Shown here: positions 9,187-18,239 of the stretch, piece after piece
Numbering within the stretch: position 1 is the first letter of the stretch
Layout: each line of letters opens with the position of its first letter
NCBI RefSeq assembly: GCF_000519185.1
Contig: NZ_JAFA01000017.1
Coordinates: 63,049 to 127,048 of the forward strand
From: Paraburkholderia nodosa DSM 21604
GTDB lineage: Bacteria; Pseudomonadota; Gammaproteobacteria; Burkholderiales; Burkholderiaceae
Direction of reading: 5' to 3'
DNA: 64,000 nt
Program-made: the position numbers and the translations under genes
The notes under the pieces: model-generated
What the model was told of the DNA's origin: nothing
Database searches by the model: none
Seen by the model: the letters and a program-made list of their open reading frames with translations, nothing else

Positions 9187-10536
9187 ATGTCTGGCAGCAA
9201 AACAATCGATATCAAGGCGTTCATCGACGAACGCCACATTTCGGCCTACCAGTGGCTACTGGTGGCGCTGTGCTTCCTCGCGGTGACCGCCGACGGCATG
9301 GACGTGGCCATCATGGGCTTCGTCGCGCCCTCCATCATTCACGATTGGGGCATTTCGCGCCCTGAGTTCGGGCTCGTCATGAGCGCGGCGCCCATCGGCC
9401 TCGTGATCGGCGCGCTGGCCGCCGGCCCCGCCTCGGACCGCGTTGGCCGCAAGTGGGTGCTGATCACCTCCGTGTTCCTCTTCGGCGTCTTCACGATCCT
9501 CACGGCGTTCACGCAGTCGCCGGTTTCGATGGCGGTGCTGCGCGTGCTGACCGGCATCGGTCTTGGCGCGGCCATGCCGAACTCCACGACGCTGCTCTCG
9601 GAGTACTCGCCGCAACGCCGCCGCGCGCTGCTCATCACGATCATGTTCACCGGGTTCAACCTCGGCTCGGCGTTGATCGGCTTCGCGGCTGGCTGGCTCG
9701 TGCCGAACCACGGCTGGCGCGCGGTGCTGATCTTCGGCGGCGCCATTCCGCTCGCACTCGTGCCGCTGCAGGCCTGGCTGCTGCCGGAGTCGGCGCGTCT
9801 GCTGGCCGTGCGGGGCGCCACGAGCAAGCGCATTGCCGCGACGCTGAACCGCGTGACCGGCGCGAACTTCGCGGGCGACGAGAGTTTTGTCTCGGCGGAG
9901 CCGCCGCTGCCCACGCGCAAGCCGATCGGCGTGCTGTTCTCCGAAGGCTATGGCGTGATGACCCTCGCGCTGTGGGTCACGTATTTCATGGGCCTGCTCG
10001 TCATCTATCTGCTGACCGGCTGGCTGCCCACGCTGATCAAGGACGCGGGCCTCTCCATCACGGTGGCGGCGAACGTCACGGCCATGTTCCAGATCGGCGG
10101 CACGATCGGCGCCGTGCTGGTGGGCTGGATCATGGACAAGGTGCGCCCGGCGCGCGTGATCAGCGCGGCGTATGTCGGCGGCGGTATTTGCGTGCTGGCG
10201 CTGGCCGGCGTGGGCGCGCTGTCCTCGTCGCTCGCCCTGCTGGTGTTCGCCGCGGGCTTCTGCATGAGCGGTGCGCAAACGGGCCTGAATGCCTACGCAC
10301 CGGGCCGCTATCCGACGGTTGCGCGTGCAACGGGTGTGAGCTGGATGCTGGGCATGGGCCGCTTCGGCAGCATCTTCGGTTCGGCCATCGGCGGCGCGCT
10401 GCTGGGCCTTGGCTGGGAATTCGCGGCGATTCTCGCGATGCTCGCCGTACCGGCCGTGCTCGCGGCCATCGCGATCCTGGTTTCGCAGCGTGCGCGTCAG
10501 TCGGAACCGGCTACGCAGGTGAGCGCGGCACACTGA
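9187..10536 (+). CDS. MFS aromatic acid:H+ symporter (AAHS family)
   Basis: A 449-residue, 12-helix major-facilitator permease. The first helix carries the DGMD motif typical of aromatic acid/H+ symporters (PcaK, BenK, gallate permease GalT), followed by GFVAPSI, and the loop 2-3 motif GPASDRVGRKWV. The start at 9187 has an AGGAG site. It lies downstream of a tannase and a LigJ-like hydratase on the same strand, so gallate or protocatechuate is the likely cargo, inferred from context. A strong terminator follows at 10567. Its own promoter is likely since a terminator separates it from the tannase gene. Confidence 0.88.
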   Translation: MSGSKTIDIKAFIDERHISAYQWLLVALCFLAVTADGMDVAIMGFVAPSIIHDWGISRPEFGLVMSAAPIGLVIGALAAGPASDRVGRKWVLITSVFLFGVFTILTAFTQSPVSMAVLRVLTGIGLGAAMPNSTTLLSEYSPQRRRALLITIMFTGFNLGSALIGFAAGWLVPNHGWRAVLIFGGAIPLALVPLQAWLLPESARLLAVRGATSKRIAATLNRVTGANFAGDESFVSAEPPLPTRKPIGVLFSEGYGVMTLALWVTYFMGLLVIYLLTGWLPTLIKDAGLSITVAANVTAMFQIGGTIGAVLVGWIMDKVRPARVISAAYVGGGICVLALAGVGALSSSLALLVFAAGFCMSGAQTGLNAYAPGRYPTVARATGVSWMLGMGRFGSIFGSAIGGALLGLGWEFAAILAMLAVPAVLAAIAILVSQRARQSEPATQVSAAH

Positions 10537-10566
10537 GTTTCGTTTAGCAACAGCGCTGGACTGATC

Positions 10567-10605
10567 GGCGCGGCGGTGCGAATTGCACTGCCGCGCCTTT
10601 TTTTT
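10567..10605 (+). terminator. Rho-independent terminator after MFS permease
   Basis: Thirteen-base arms (10567-10579 and 10585-10597, one mismatch) enclose the loop GAATT and are followed directly by a run of eight T. It ends the permease transcript and separates it from the convergent chemoreceptor gene. Confidence 0.9.
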
Positions 10606-10649
10606 GTTTGGCGTGAGAGCGGAGACACAGCCTCCGCTTGATTGCAGCG

Positions 10650-12236
10650 TCAAATCCTGAACGCGCCCACTGTTTCGATCACGGTCTGCGCATTTCTGCC
10701 AAGCGTATTGGCCGAAATCGAAAAGTGATTCACGAGTGCGCTGTCCTGCTGCGTGAGCGCTTCGATATGATCGAGAGCCTGCTTGATCTCGGCAATGCCG
10801 GCGCTTTGCTCGCCGGTCGCGGTATTGATTTCGTCGATTAGCACGTTCACGTCGCGCACTGCCTGCACCGCCTGCTGCATCTTTTCGCGGGCCGTTTCGG
10901 TGAGTTGGCAGCCTTCCTGAACCTTCTGCGTCGAGTCGACGATCAGACCCGCGATTTCCTTGGCGGCCATCGCCGCGCGGCCGGCGAGATTGCGCACCTC
11001 GCTCGCCACCACCGCGAAACCGCGTCCGTGCTCGCCCGCGCGCGCCGCTTCCACGGCCGCGTTGAGCGCGAGAATATTGGTCTGGAAGGAAATCCCTTCG
11101 ATCACCTGAATGATCTCGCCGATCTTGCGGGAGGCCTCGGTAATGCCCTGCATTGTCACCGTCATGGCTTCCACGGCGCGGCCGCTGTCTTCGGTAATGG
11201 CGCGTGCCTGACCCGCGCTGGTGGCCGCCTGGCGCGCCGCATCGGCGGTTTGCCGCACGTTGGCCGCGATATGCTGCATCGAGGCCGCCGACTGCTCGAG
11301 ACTCGCCGCCTGCGATTCGGCTCGCGCCGAGAGCGTTTGACTGCCTTCGGACACAGTCGCCGTGGCCGCGCTCATTCTCGCCATCTGGTCGCGCGCGTCG
11401 CCGACGATGGCGCGCATGTTCAGGCTGACCTGATTGACCGATTGTTCGAGCTTGCCGACCACGCCGGTGGGCTTCCAGGTGTTCTCGACCTTCTGCGTGA
11501 GGTCGCCCATGGCGAGCCGCGTGGCCGCGCCCAGCAGACGGCGCAACGGATAGATGAACATGAAGCGCATGCGGTATTCGGCCAGCACGCCGAACGCGAG
11601 GCAAGCGGCAAGGCCGATCGCCGTGCGCACGGGCGTGATCGACGCAGCGCCGCCGTCGATCAGGACACCCGTGACCATGCCGGCCGCCGCGAGACCGCTC
11701 GTGAGCAGGTAGGTCTGCGTCTTCATGGTGGGATGCACGAAGCGCGCAAGCCGCCCCACCATGTCCTTGCGAACGATTGCGCCTGCCTGCAGATGGTGCG
11801 CTTGCCGGCGGGCTCTTTGCTCTGCGAGCAACGTCGCATACAGCGCCTCGGCAGCCCGAACCTGATCGCGCGAAGCGGCGGTGTGGACGGCCCGGTACGC
11901 AACGACATGCTGCCCTTCGACGATAGGCGTCACGCCAGTCTGCACCCAGCAATGCCGCCCATGGCTGAAGCGGTTCTTCAGCACGCCGACCCACGGCTCA
12001 CGCTTTTTCAGCGTCGCCCACATGTCGCGATAGACCTCGGAGGGCATGTCGGGATGGCGCACCACGTTATGAGGGTGCCCGATCAGTGCTTCACGGGAAA
12101 GGCCGCTGGCTTCGATGAATGCGTCGTTGCAATAGGTGATCACGCCGCGCGTGTCGGTCGTGGAAACGAGCAGTTTTCCGGGCGGGAGAGCGGCTTCTCC
12201 CTGATGGTTCGGTCGGGTCGATGATTCGGTGTGCAC
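10650..12236 (-). CDS. Aer-type PAS methyl-accepting chemotaxis protein
   Basis: A 528-residue chemoreceptor. An N-terminal PAS domain (residues ~20-120) has the Aer signature RHPDMPSEVYRDMW, expected to bind FAD and sense redox or energy state. Two hydrophobic segments (~175-225) anchor it to the inner membrane without a periplasmic sensor domain. A HAMP-like segment and the full signalling domain follow, with the conserved hairpin (NILALNAAVEAARAGE, GRGFAVVASEVRNLA). It starts at GTG 12236 behind a GGAG site. Sited just beyond the aromatic permease and convergent with it, it may steer cells during aromatic metabolism, but energy taxis in general is equally likely. Confidence 0.9.
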   Translation of the reverse strand: MHTESSTRPNHQGEAALPPGKLLVSTTDTRGVITYCNDAFIEASGLSREALIGHPHNVVRHPDMPSEVYRDMWATLKKREPWVGVLKNRFSHGRHCWVQTGVTPIVEGQHVVAYRAVHTAASRDQVRAAEALYATLLAEQRARRQAHHLQAGAIVRKDMVGRLARFVHPTMKTQTYLLTSGLAAAGMVTGVLIDGGAASITPVRTAIGLAACLAFGVLAEYRMRFMFIYPLRRLLGAATRLAMGDLTQKVENTWKPTGVVGKLEQSVNQVSLNMRAIVGDARDQMARMSAATATVSEGSQTLSARAESQAASLEQSAASMQHIAANVRQTADAARQAATSAGQARAITEDSGRAVEAMTVTMQGITEASRKIGEIIQVIEGISFQTNILALNAAVEAARAGEHGRGFAVVASEVRNLAGRAAMAAKEIAGLIVDSTQKVQEGCQLTETAREKMQQAVQAVRDVNVLIDEINTATGEQSAGIAEIKQALDHIEALTQQDSALVNHFSISANTLGRNAQTVIETVGAFRI

Positions 12237-13059
12237 TCGTGGTCTCCGTCGTTTTTGATTGGGTTGTCCCGCTGTCCGCTGCTTATCGGCCGGTGTTTTC
12301 GATCATGTATGGGGCGGTTCGAGGGCAAAATTCGTCGCCGCGGCGCAGGAGGACGATAAGAGAAGCGAAGTGCTGTGGCGTGGGCCGGGGCGCTGGGGCT
12401 GAAACGCCCACGGCATAAGGCTCGCAGCCAGGAAGACGAAGCGTCGGTGGCTTTTCAGTGGGTGTTTGCATGCACAACATCCGATAACTTCTTCGCAAGT
12501 CCCGCAAAGCAGATTCGATACGACCGGTCGAAACGTGTTCAGCAAAAGTCGATAGCGACGGCCATTCCGGATGATGTGGCGTAGCCCGGTCTCCCTTCAC
12601 TGCGTCACGTCAGTTGAGAGCAGACGTGATACGAGTCCAGTTTCGCTCGCTCGAGCTAGACCCCGGCGGTGAGATATGGCGCAAATCCAATTCGCATTGC
12701 GTCCAGCGGTGATCAAGGCTTGTCCGCGTGGATCGCAGAACTCGCTTGCCTGCTCCGCAGGCTGCGCGTCAATTTTTCAATTGGCGGCTGGCGTTAGGAC
12801 CGGGCGCCCGGGCGGTTACAAACAAAGCTCGGGATGCTTTTGCGTAACGAGGTTCCTCTTGATCGGCTACCGCGAAACTCTGTCTTAAAAAATAAAAGGA
12901 CTCCGATTTATTGTCATTTAACAGGGATGTTGAAGATTCTGGGGAAGGCCGATGTCTGGTGATTGACGGACCGTGCTTGCAGCCCTAGATTTTTCACGCG
13001 ATAGCTGCGGACGCAACGATTCTGTTTTCGTTCCTTTCAACCGCACAGGACAGCGTGGA
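12237..13059. other. long divergent intergenic region, Aer receptor / vgrG
   Basis: An 823-base region with no supported gene. The part at 12380-12480 looks like a dispersed intergenic repeat of this group (it reads as overlapping frames on both strands, e.g. the APAPRPTPQ frame on minus), a low-confidence impression. The part at 12885-12960 is AT-rich (TTAAAAAATAAAAGGACT, then TTATTGTCATTTAACAGGG) and is the best candidate for the vgrG promoter. A weak AGGA site precedes the vgrG ATG at 13060. Confidence 0.4.
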
Positions 13060-15432
13060 ATGAGTGCTCTCTCGAAGAATTTTACCGATGCGCTGCGTCA
13101 CCCGAGCGTGCGCCTGACCCAGCATTTCAGGCTGTGGATTGGCAAGCAGGAGAATGATCTCGATGTGCTTGACTTCAAGGTGCGCGGCGGATTCTGCAAG
13201 GACTACGTCGTCATTGTCACGGTCACGTCTGCGCGCCTCGACATCGACGGCAAGGACTACGTCGGGCGGCGAGCGGGCCTGCAGGTCGACGAGCGCGCCG
13301 CGGTGCCCTCGGCGAGCTGGACGACGCCGGTCGACCATGCGGCGGCCACCTTCAATGGGGTGGTGACGCGCTGGAAGCGTATCCGCACAAGCCGCGACGA
13401 GGCGGCCTACGAGGTGCGCATCGAACCGCGCTTTGCCGCGCTCGGCAAGCGCATGGTCCACTCCGATGTGCTCGACGATGTCACGTTCGAGGAGATGGTC
13501 AGGAAGAAGCTGGTCGACGGGCAAAATTTTGACGCCTTCGATGTCGAGTTCCGTCTCGAAGGGCCGCAGGACAAGATGCAGCAGATCGTGATGTACGAGG
13601 AGTCGGTTTGGCACTTCATCGCACGCCATGCAAAGCGCAAGGGCATTTTCTGGTTCTACCGGCAGGAGCGCGGCGAGAACGGGCTGCTGGACATCCTCGT
13701 GTTCGCGGACAACCCGCGTGCCTATATCCGGTCGATCAACCTGCCGCTGCTGGCCAGCGCGGGACTGCACAGCAACTTGCACGAGGCGGCGCAGGAAGTT
13801 CACGAGCAGCGCGCCCTGGTACCGGCGGCGATTGAAGTTTGGGAGCGGAACTACCGGACGCCGGAGGACCCGCTCAGGGCCATGGCGAAAGTCTCCGCGC
13901 AGGCGGACGACCGCTCGGTGTTCGGGCAGATCAGCCGCAGCGCGGAGTTCCATCTGACGCAGCAGCAGGGCGAGACGCTCGCTCAGGCGCGACGCGACGA
14001 GCAAGTCGCGCGTCAGGTGACGCTCGCTGGCGCTAGCGACGCGAAGGGCATTGCACCGGGCGTAGTGATCAAGCTGACCAATACGAAGATGTCCAGTGCC
14101 GAATACGGCTTCGTGGTGACGTCGTTCAAGATGAAGGGAAGCCGCATGAAGCCCGCTTTCGCGCGCTTCATGGCGATGCCCGCGCATCTGACCTACCGTC
14201 CGGTGTTTGACTACGAGCGGGACTGGCGATTTCTGACGGGGCCTGTCGTCGGCGTGGTCACGACATTGGACTCGACCCCCTACGCATACGTGGACGAATA
14301 CGGGCGTTATCCCGTTGTACCGAAGTTCCTGCAGGGCTCGAGAAATGCCAATAACAAGCTGCTGAACCTGCGCCTGCTGCGTCCGTCATCGTCCTACCAG
14401 GGTGGCTTCCATTCGCCGCTGCTTCCCACCACCGAGGTTTTGCTCGACGGGGCCCACGGCGATATCGATCGTCTCCATATAACTGGAGCCCTGCACGATT
14501 TTTCGCACCCTGATGTCGTACGAAGCACCGACGCGCTGTTTAGTTACGCGATCTGGCGCTCGCCGCTTCTCGGGGCAGAGATCGTTTTCAATGACCTGAA
14601 GGGCAAGGAAAGCGCGCGTATCGCGACGGTCTACAGCCAGTCTGCGATCAACCAGGGATATCTGCTCAACGGCAAAAAGCTCCCTCGTGGGAACGGGATT
14701 GAGGCGACGACCCAGGGGTGGGGGACGGTGCGCGCAGCGAAGGGTCTGTTCTTCTCGGCGGACGCAGCGGCCGGACCGGATACGCCGCAGCTCGAGATGC
14801 CCGTTGCCGTCGCGCAGCTCAAGGTGGCGTTACAGCGCGTAACGGACCTCGCGGCGGCGACGACGCAGGCCGGAGCCGATCCTGCCGACCGTGCGACGCA
14901 GTCGGCGCTGCTCGACGGCTTGAATCAGCTTCGTGACGCGGGGCTCCTCGCGAGCGCCCCGGCGGGCATGGCCTTCGTGACGCCGCGCTCGGCCCAGCAC
15001 TCGGCCGGCGAAAACATGATCGTCACGGCGGGCCAGCACATGGACGTCAGCACCGCCAAACGGCTGCGGATGGCTGCGGGCGAACTGTTCTCGCTATGCG
15101 CGCACAAGCTCGGTATCAACCTCACCGCCGCGAAGGGGAAGTTCACGGCGGCGGCGCTCACCGACGGCATGGACCTGTTCGCACAGAAGCAGCTACGCAT
15201 CGCGAGCGAGAGCGCGGACGTCCAGGTCTCCGCGAAGTCGAAAATCACGCTCAACAGCGGCGGCGCCTCACTCGTCATCGAGAACGGCAACATGACGTTC
15301 CACTGTCCCGGTGCATTCACCATCAAGGCGGGCTCGTTCACGTTTGTCGGTCCCGACAACGTGCCGGCCCAGCTACCCGTCCTGCCGAAGAGTGACCTGA
15401 CGCTCAATGAACGGTACTCCCATACGAACTGA
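13060..15432 (+). CDS. vgrG: type VI secretion tip protein VgrG
   Basis: A 790-residue VgrG, the trimeric spike of the T6SS tail. The N-terminal gp27-like part begins MSALSKNFTDALRHPSV and contains the usual SARLDIDGKDYVGR and VEFRLEG... segments; the gp5-like OB region lies near residues 430-520 and a long beta-helical tail with DUF2345-like sequence (TARRLRMAAGELFSLCAHKLG-type repeats, ITLNSGGASLVIENGNMTF) ends the protein. The frame is open from 12973; the start at 13060 gives the family-like N terminus. The last ~20 codons are repeated at 18240-18298. The effector gene begins 6 bases downstream, so spike and cargo are almost certainly co-expressed. Confidence 0.93.
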   Translation: MSALSKNFTDALRHPSVRLTQHFRLWIGKQENDLDVLDFKVRGGFCKDYVVIVTVTSARLDIDGKDYVGRRAGLQVDERAAVPSASWTTPVDHAAATFNGVVTRWKRIRTSRDEAAYEVRIEPRFAALGKRMVHSDVLDDVTFEEMVRKKLVDGQNFDAFDVEFRLEGPQDKMQQIVMYEESVWHFIARHAKRKGIFWFYRQERGENGLLDILVFADNPRAYIRSINLPLLASAGLHSNLHEAAQEVHEQRALVPAAIEVWERNYRTPEDPLRAMAKVSAQADDRSVFGQISRSAEFHLTQQQGETLAQARRDEQVARQVTLAGASDAKGIAPGVVIKLTNTKMSSAEYGFVVTSFKMKGSRMKPAFARFMAMPAHLTYRPVFDYERDWRFLTGPVVGVVTTLDSTPYAYVDEYGRYPVVPKFLQGSRNANNKLLNLRLLRPSSSYQGGFHSPLLPTTEVLLDGAHGDIDRLHITGALHDFSHPDVVRSTDALFSYAIWRSPLLGAEIVFNDLKGKESARIATVYSQSAINQGYLLNGKKLPRGNGIEATTQGWGTVRAAKGLFFSADAAAGPDTPQLEMPVAVAQLKVALQRVTDLAAATTQAGADPADRATQSALLDGLNQLRDAGLLASAPAGMAFVTPRSAQHSAGENMIVTAGQHMDVSTAKRLRMAAGELFSLCAHKLGINLTAAKGKFTAAALTDGMDLFAQKQLRIASESADVQVSAKSKITLNSGGASLVIENGNMTFHCPGAFTIKAGSFTFVGPDNVPAQLPVLPKSDLTLNERYSHTN

Positions 15433-15848
15433 CACGCCATGATCATCAGCCCTCCGTTTCTGCCGGAATCCGGTCTCACGTCTAGCGACGGATCGAAGCC
15501 CGACCCCATGATGGACGCCGTCGACAAGTTCGAACTTGCGCACGGTATTTATCCGATCGCGTTCGACCGGCGCTGGCATTGCGGCGTCCATCTCGCGCCC
15601 AACGACCACGGCCCAGTCCAGGCCATCGCTGATGGCGAGGTTGTTGCCTACCGGGTCTGCCAGCATGCGATGGACTCGGGCAATGGCAACGCAGGCTTCG
15701 TCCTGCTCAAGCATTCGACCGAAACGGGCGAGGGTCGTACGCTGACGTTCTATTCGCTTTACATGCATCTGCTGCCGCTCGCCGAGTATCAGTCATTCGG
15801 GCACGACGGTACGCGGCTCCCCGAGTTCCTGCGCAAACCCTCCGGGCC
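15374..15848 (+). repeat. direct repeat copy A: vgrG 3' end plus effector 5' end
   Basis: This segment aligns without gaps, at a constant offset of 2866 bases, with 18240-18714. It covers the last ~20 codons of vgrG, the intergenic ACACGCC, and effector codons 1 to ~137. Divergence is mostly single-base and often silent, so the copies are old enough to have drifted, or arrived from a close relative. Confidence 0.9.
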
Positions 15849-17715
15849 GGATACTCAAGGACAGGTAACGCCTGCGGTGGCTGGTGGCGGTAACAAGGTA
15901 CGGCGCAAGGACGTTATCGGGTTTCTCGGGCGGTATGAGGGCGTCGTATATATGCACTTCGAGATTTTCATGACGCCGGGGGATTTCGACGCGTACTTCA
16001 GCCATACGCAGCTTGGCATTGCAGCGCCGACGACGCCGACGGCGTCGGATTGCTGGGGGCATACGTACTACACGATTCCCAAGGAGCAGTCATTTCTCGC
16101 ACTACCGCCGCAAACGGGAGCGGATCATAAACTGCACGGGATTGCGTTCGATCCGGGGCAGGTGGGAACAAACGCGCTGTCGCTCGCAGTCGAAACCTAC
16201 TTCAGCACGGGCACAAAGTACACGAACGTATGGAGTGTCGCGGACGATGGTACGCGTACGTTACTGACGCGGGAGCCGGTACCAGAAGCCGACTACGAAT
16301 ACGACCTGTACAAGCGCGCGACAGCGCTGTATTCAGCCTGTCCGAGCGACGGGTACGAGATGCTACGCTTCGGACGCGTCCTGTCTTCGAATGCGACGCA
16401 GACGACCTGGGTAAAGGTAACCTACGCCGCTGGGAAGCAGGGGTATATCGACATCAGCAAGCCGGAGATCAGGAGACTGTCTGATGCGGACTTCCCGTCG
16501 TTTATGGGCTGGAAGAAGCTCTGTGACGAGAGTACGCCCTTTAGTAGCGACGGGTTGTGTGATATCAACGCGCTCGGGAAACTCGTCAACGACGTTGCCG
16601 ACAGCGGACGGTTGACTAACGCGGCCGAAACAACGGAAGTGCAAAAAGCGGACGCGCTCTCAGGTTACGTCAAGGGGCACGACAGTGTTCGCCAGGCGTT
16701 GCGCGGGTTTATCTGCAATGCTCCGAGCGAATGGGATAGCACGAACAACCAGACGCGCTACGCGAAGCTGCTCGACGAAGATGGCTTCTATAACGGTAAC
16801 GAAGACGGCTACAAAGAGTTCCTTAAGTACCTCATGGAGATCCAGTTCTGGGACACGACGGGGTTGCCCGCCGGACAGAAGCTTTGGTTCTTCCATCCGC
16901 TTGCATTTATCCGGCACTTCAGGAAGTGCGGATGGCTGAGCGCGGACGAATTGGCTCAGTGTTTGCCGAGAGTGTCGATATCCGCGAATCTTTCATGGAA
17001 TACAGCGTACGAGCGAGCAAAAACGCATCACAAATTCATTAATCTAGTCTACAGAAAATATTTGCATGCCAATCAACCCAGACTGGTACATTTTCTCGCC
17101 CAAACGTACATTGAGACGGGTGTGCTTCGAACAATGATGGAGGACTCGCTCGGGCATGGTCACGCCTATGGCCCGTTTTACGGACGGGGCTACCTTCAGC
17201 TAACTTGGCCAGTTAACTATGAAAAATACAAGAAATTCCGATGTATCGCGACCCACGGGGCGGGGTCATACGCTGATCCCCGTATAACTTTCACTTCGAC
17301 GCACGTTTGGGCTGACGGCGATTCGGCCAAGCGTTGGTCACCTTTATATGATCCACAAGTTGTCGCAACAGATCTCGCGCATGCTGCTGAGTCATCAGGA
17401 ATGTTTTGGGTTTCCAAGACATTTCGCCATACGCACAACATGAATCGAGCGGCCGATTTTGGGGTTTCTCCGCTCGTGGTTGGATTCATTAGTTGGCTTG
17501 TTAACGGAGGAGGTGCAGGGTATGTGAATCGACAACAATTCGCCGCATTGCTTGAGCGTGTCTTGCTGGATACAGTCGGTCGCCCAAGTCACGAGGTACT
17601 CGCCTATCCACCTTTACTTCCCGCATCTAGCCCTGTGCTGTGTCGCACTTTCCCGCCGACAACTGTTCCATTTTCTCAAACCGTATCTTTCGACTATGTA
17701 CCGCAAACTCCTTAG
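15439..17715 (+). CDS. VgrG-linked T6SS effector: M23-like N-terminus, GH19/lysozyme-like C-terminus
   Basis: A 758-residue protein starting 6 bases after vgrG, with no Sec signal, consistent with delivery on the spike. Residues ~25-190 resemble an M23 peptidase fold (WHCGVHLAPNDHGPVQAIADG, His110 in SLYMH, HFEI at 173), but the usual metal Asp of the HxGxD motif is His51, so activity is doubtful. Residues ~300-365 look SH3-like. The C-terminal part carries Glu559 in TYIETG and GRGYLQLTW, hallmarks of GH19 chitinase/lysozyme-like peptidoglycan hydrolases. GC content drops visibly from about 16,950 onward, suggesting the toxin end was acquired. The next gene, overlapping by 20 bases, is a lipoprotein suited to protect the periplasm. 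The effector role is inferred from position and domains. Confidence 0.82.
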   Translation: MIISPPFLPESGLTSSDGSKPDPMMDAVDKFELAHGIYPIAFDRRWHCGVHLAPNDHGPVQAIADGEVVAYRVCQHAMDSGNGNAGFVLLKHSTETGEGRTLTFYSLYMHLLPLAEYQSFGHDGTRLPEFLRKPSGPDTQGQVTPAVAGGGNKVRRKDVIGFLGRYEGVVYMHFEIFMTPGDFDAYFSHTQLGIAAPTTPTASDCWGHTYYTIPKEQSFLALPPQTGADHKLHGIAFDPGQVGTNALSLAVETYFSTGTKYTNVWSVADDGTRTLLTREPVPEADYEYDLYKRATALYSACPSDGYEMLRFGRVLSSNATQTTWVKVTYAAGKQGYIDISKPEIRRLSDADFPSFMGWKKLCDESTPFSSDGLCDINALGKLVNDVADSGRLTNAAETTEVQKADALSGYVKGHDSVRQALRGFICNAPSEWDSTNNQTRYAKLLDEDGFYNGNEDGYKEFLKYLMEIQFWDTTGLPAGQKLWFFHPLAFIRHFRKCGWLSADELAQCLPRVSISANLSWNTAYERAKTHHKFINLVYRKYLHANQPRLVHFLAQTYIETGVLRTMMEDSLGHGHAYGPFYGRGYLQLTWPVNYEKYKKFRCIATHGAGSYADPRITFTSTHVWADGDSAKRWSPLYDPQVVATDLAHAAESSGMFWVSKTFRHTHNMNRAADFGVSPLVVGFISWLVNGGGAGYVNRQQFAALLERVLLDTVGRPSHEVLAYPPLLPASSPVLCRTFPPTTVPFSQTVSFDYVPQTP

Positions 17716-18217
17716 CATCTTTTGCATTTCAGTGTCGATTCCTGCGTGCGCCACTAGCGAAATACGGGGGCTACCCGACGCATGGATTGGATCGCACTAT
17801 GGTTCATGTTACCCGTCAATCGAAAGTGGGATGGCTGATGCATATGGCGAAGACTATGGTTCCGATGACAATATCTTCCACGAAAGAGCAACGTATGGTT
17901 CCGTCGATATGATTCTCACCGCAGATAGGACGTCGGGAGAAAACGCACCAAGGACCATTTTTGAAAGACGTAAAGATGGTAAATGGTGTGTTGTTCTTGC
18001 GTCGCCGCCGGTTTCAACGATAACGCCAAAGATTGGTAAAGATATTACCTCAAGACCTCGGGAATGGACGACGATCACACAGTCGGCTCCGGATTTTAAC
18101 GAGATCAAAGTTGTTTACCTGTGGAATAAACATAGGGCCATATATATGCCAGCATACTGCTATTACATAGGTAGACGTAAGCTAAAGAAATTCGATTGCT
18201 CCAGTGCTTATAAGTAA
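17696..18217 (+). CDS. candidate immunity lipoprotein for the upstream effector
   Basis: A 173-residue protein of no recognised family. It begins MYRKLLSIFCISVSIPACATS, a lipoprotein signal with lipobox IPAC, and has cysteines and aromatic residues in a small beta-rich body (SHYGSCYPSIESGMADAYG, GKWCVVLASPP, YMPAYCYYIGRRK). The start lies inside the last 20 bases of the effector gene in another frame; no strong ribosome site is seen, so translational coupling is likely. Base composition is AT-rich like the effector's C-terminal part, suggesting the two moved together. A periplasmic lipoprotein directly after a peptidoglycan-hydrolase-type effector fits an immunity protein; this is inference. 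Confidence 0.7.
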   Translation: MYRKLLSIFCISVSIPACATSEIRGLPDAWIGSHYGSCYPSIESGMADAYGEDYGSDDNIFHERATYGSVDMILTADRTSGENAPRTIFERRKDGKWCVVLASPPVSTITPKIGKDITSRPREWTTITQSAPDFNEIKVVYLWNKHRAIYMPAYCYYIGRRKLKKFDCSSAYK

Positions 18218-18239
18218 GACAGATGCAGCAACGCGATAC

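Noticed and set aside
9256..11994. Very long minus-strand frame (912 codons) across the MFS gene and the Aer-type receptor gene
   Set aside because: Crosses a strong terminator and two real genes, low-complexity Arg/Ala/Gly sequence, no domain.
12283..12600. Possible small proteins upstream of vgrG (minus and plus frames)
   Set aside because: Mutually overlapping frames in what looks like a dispersed intergenic repeat; no ribosome site, no conserved domain.
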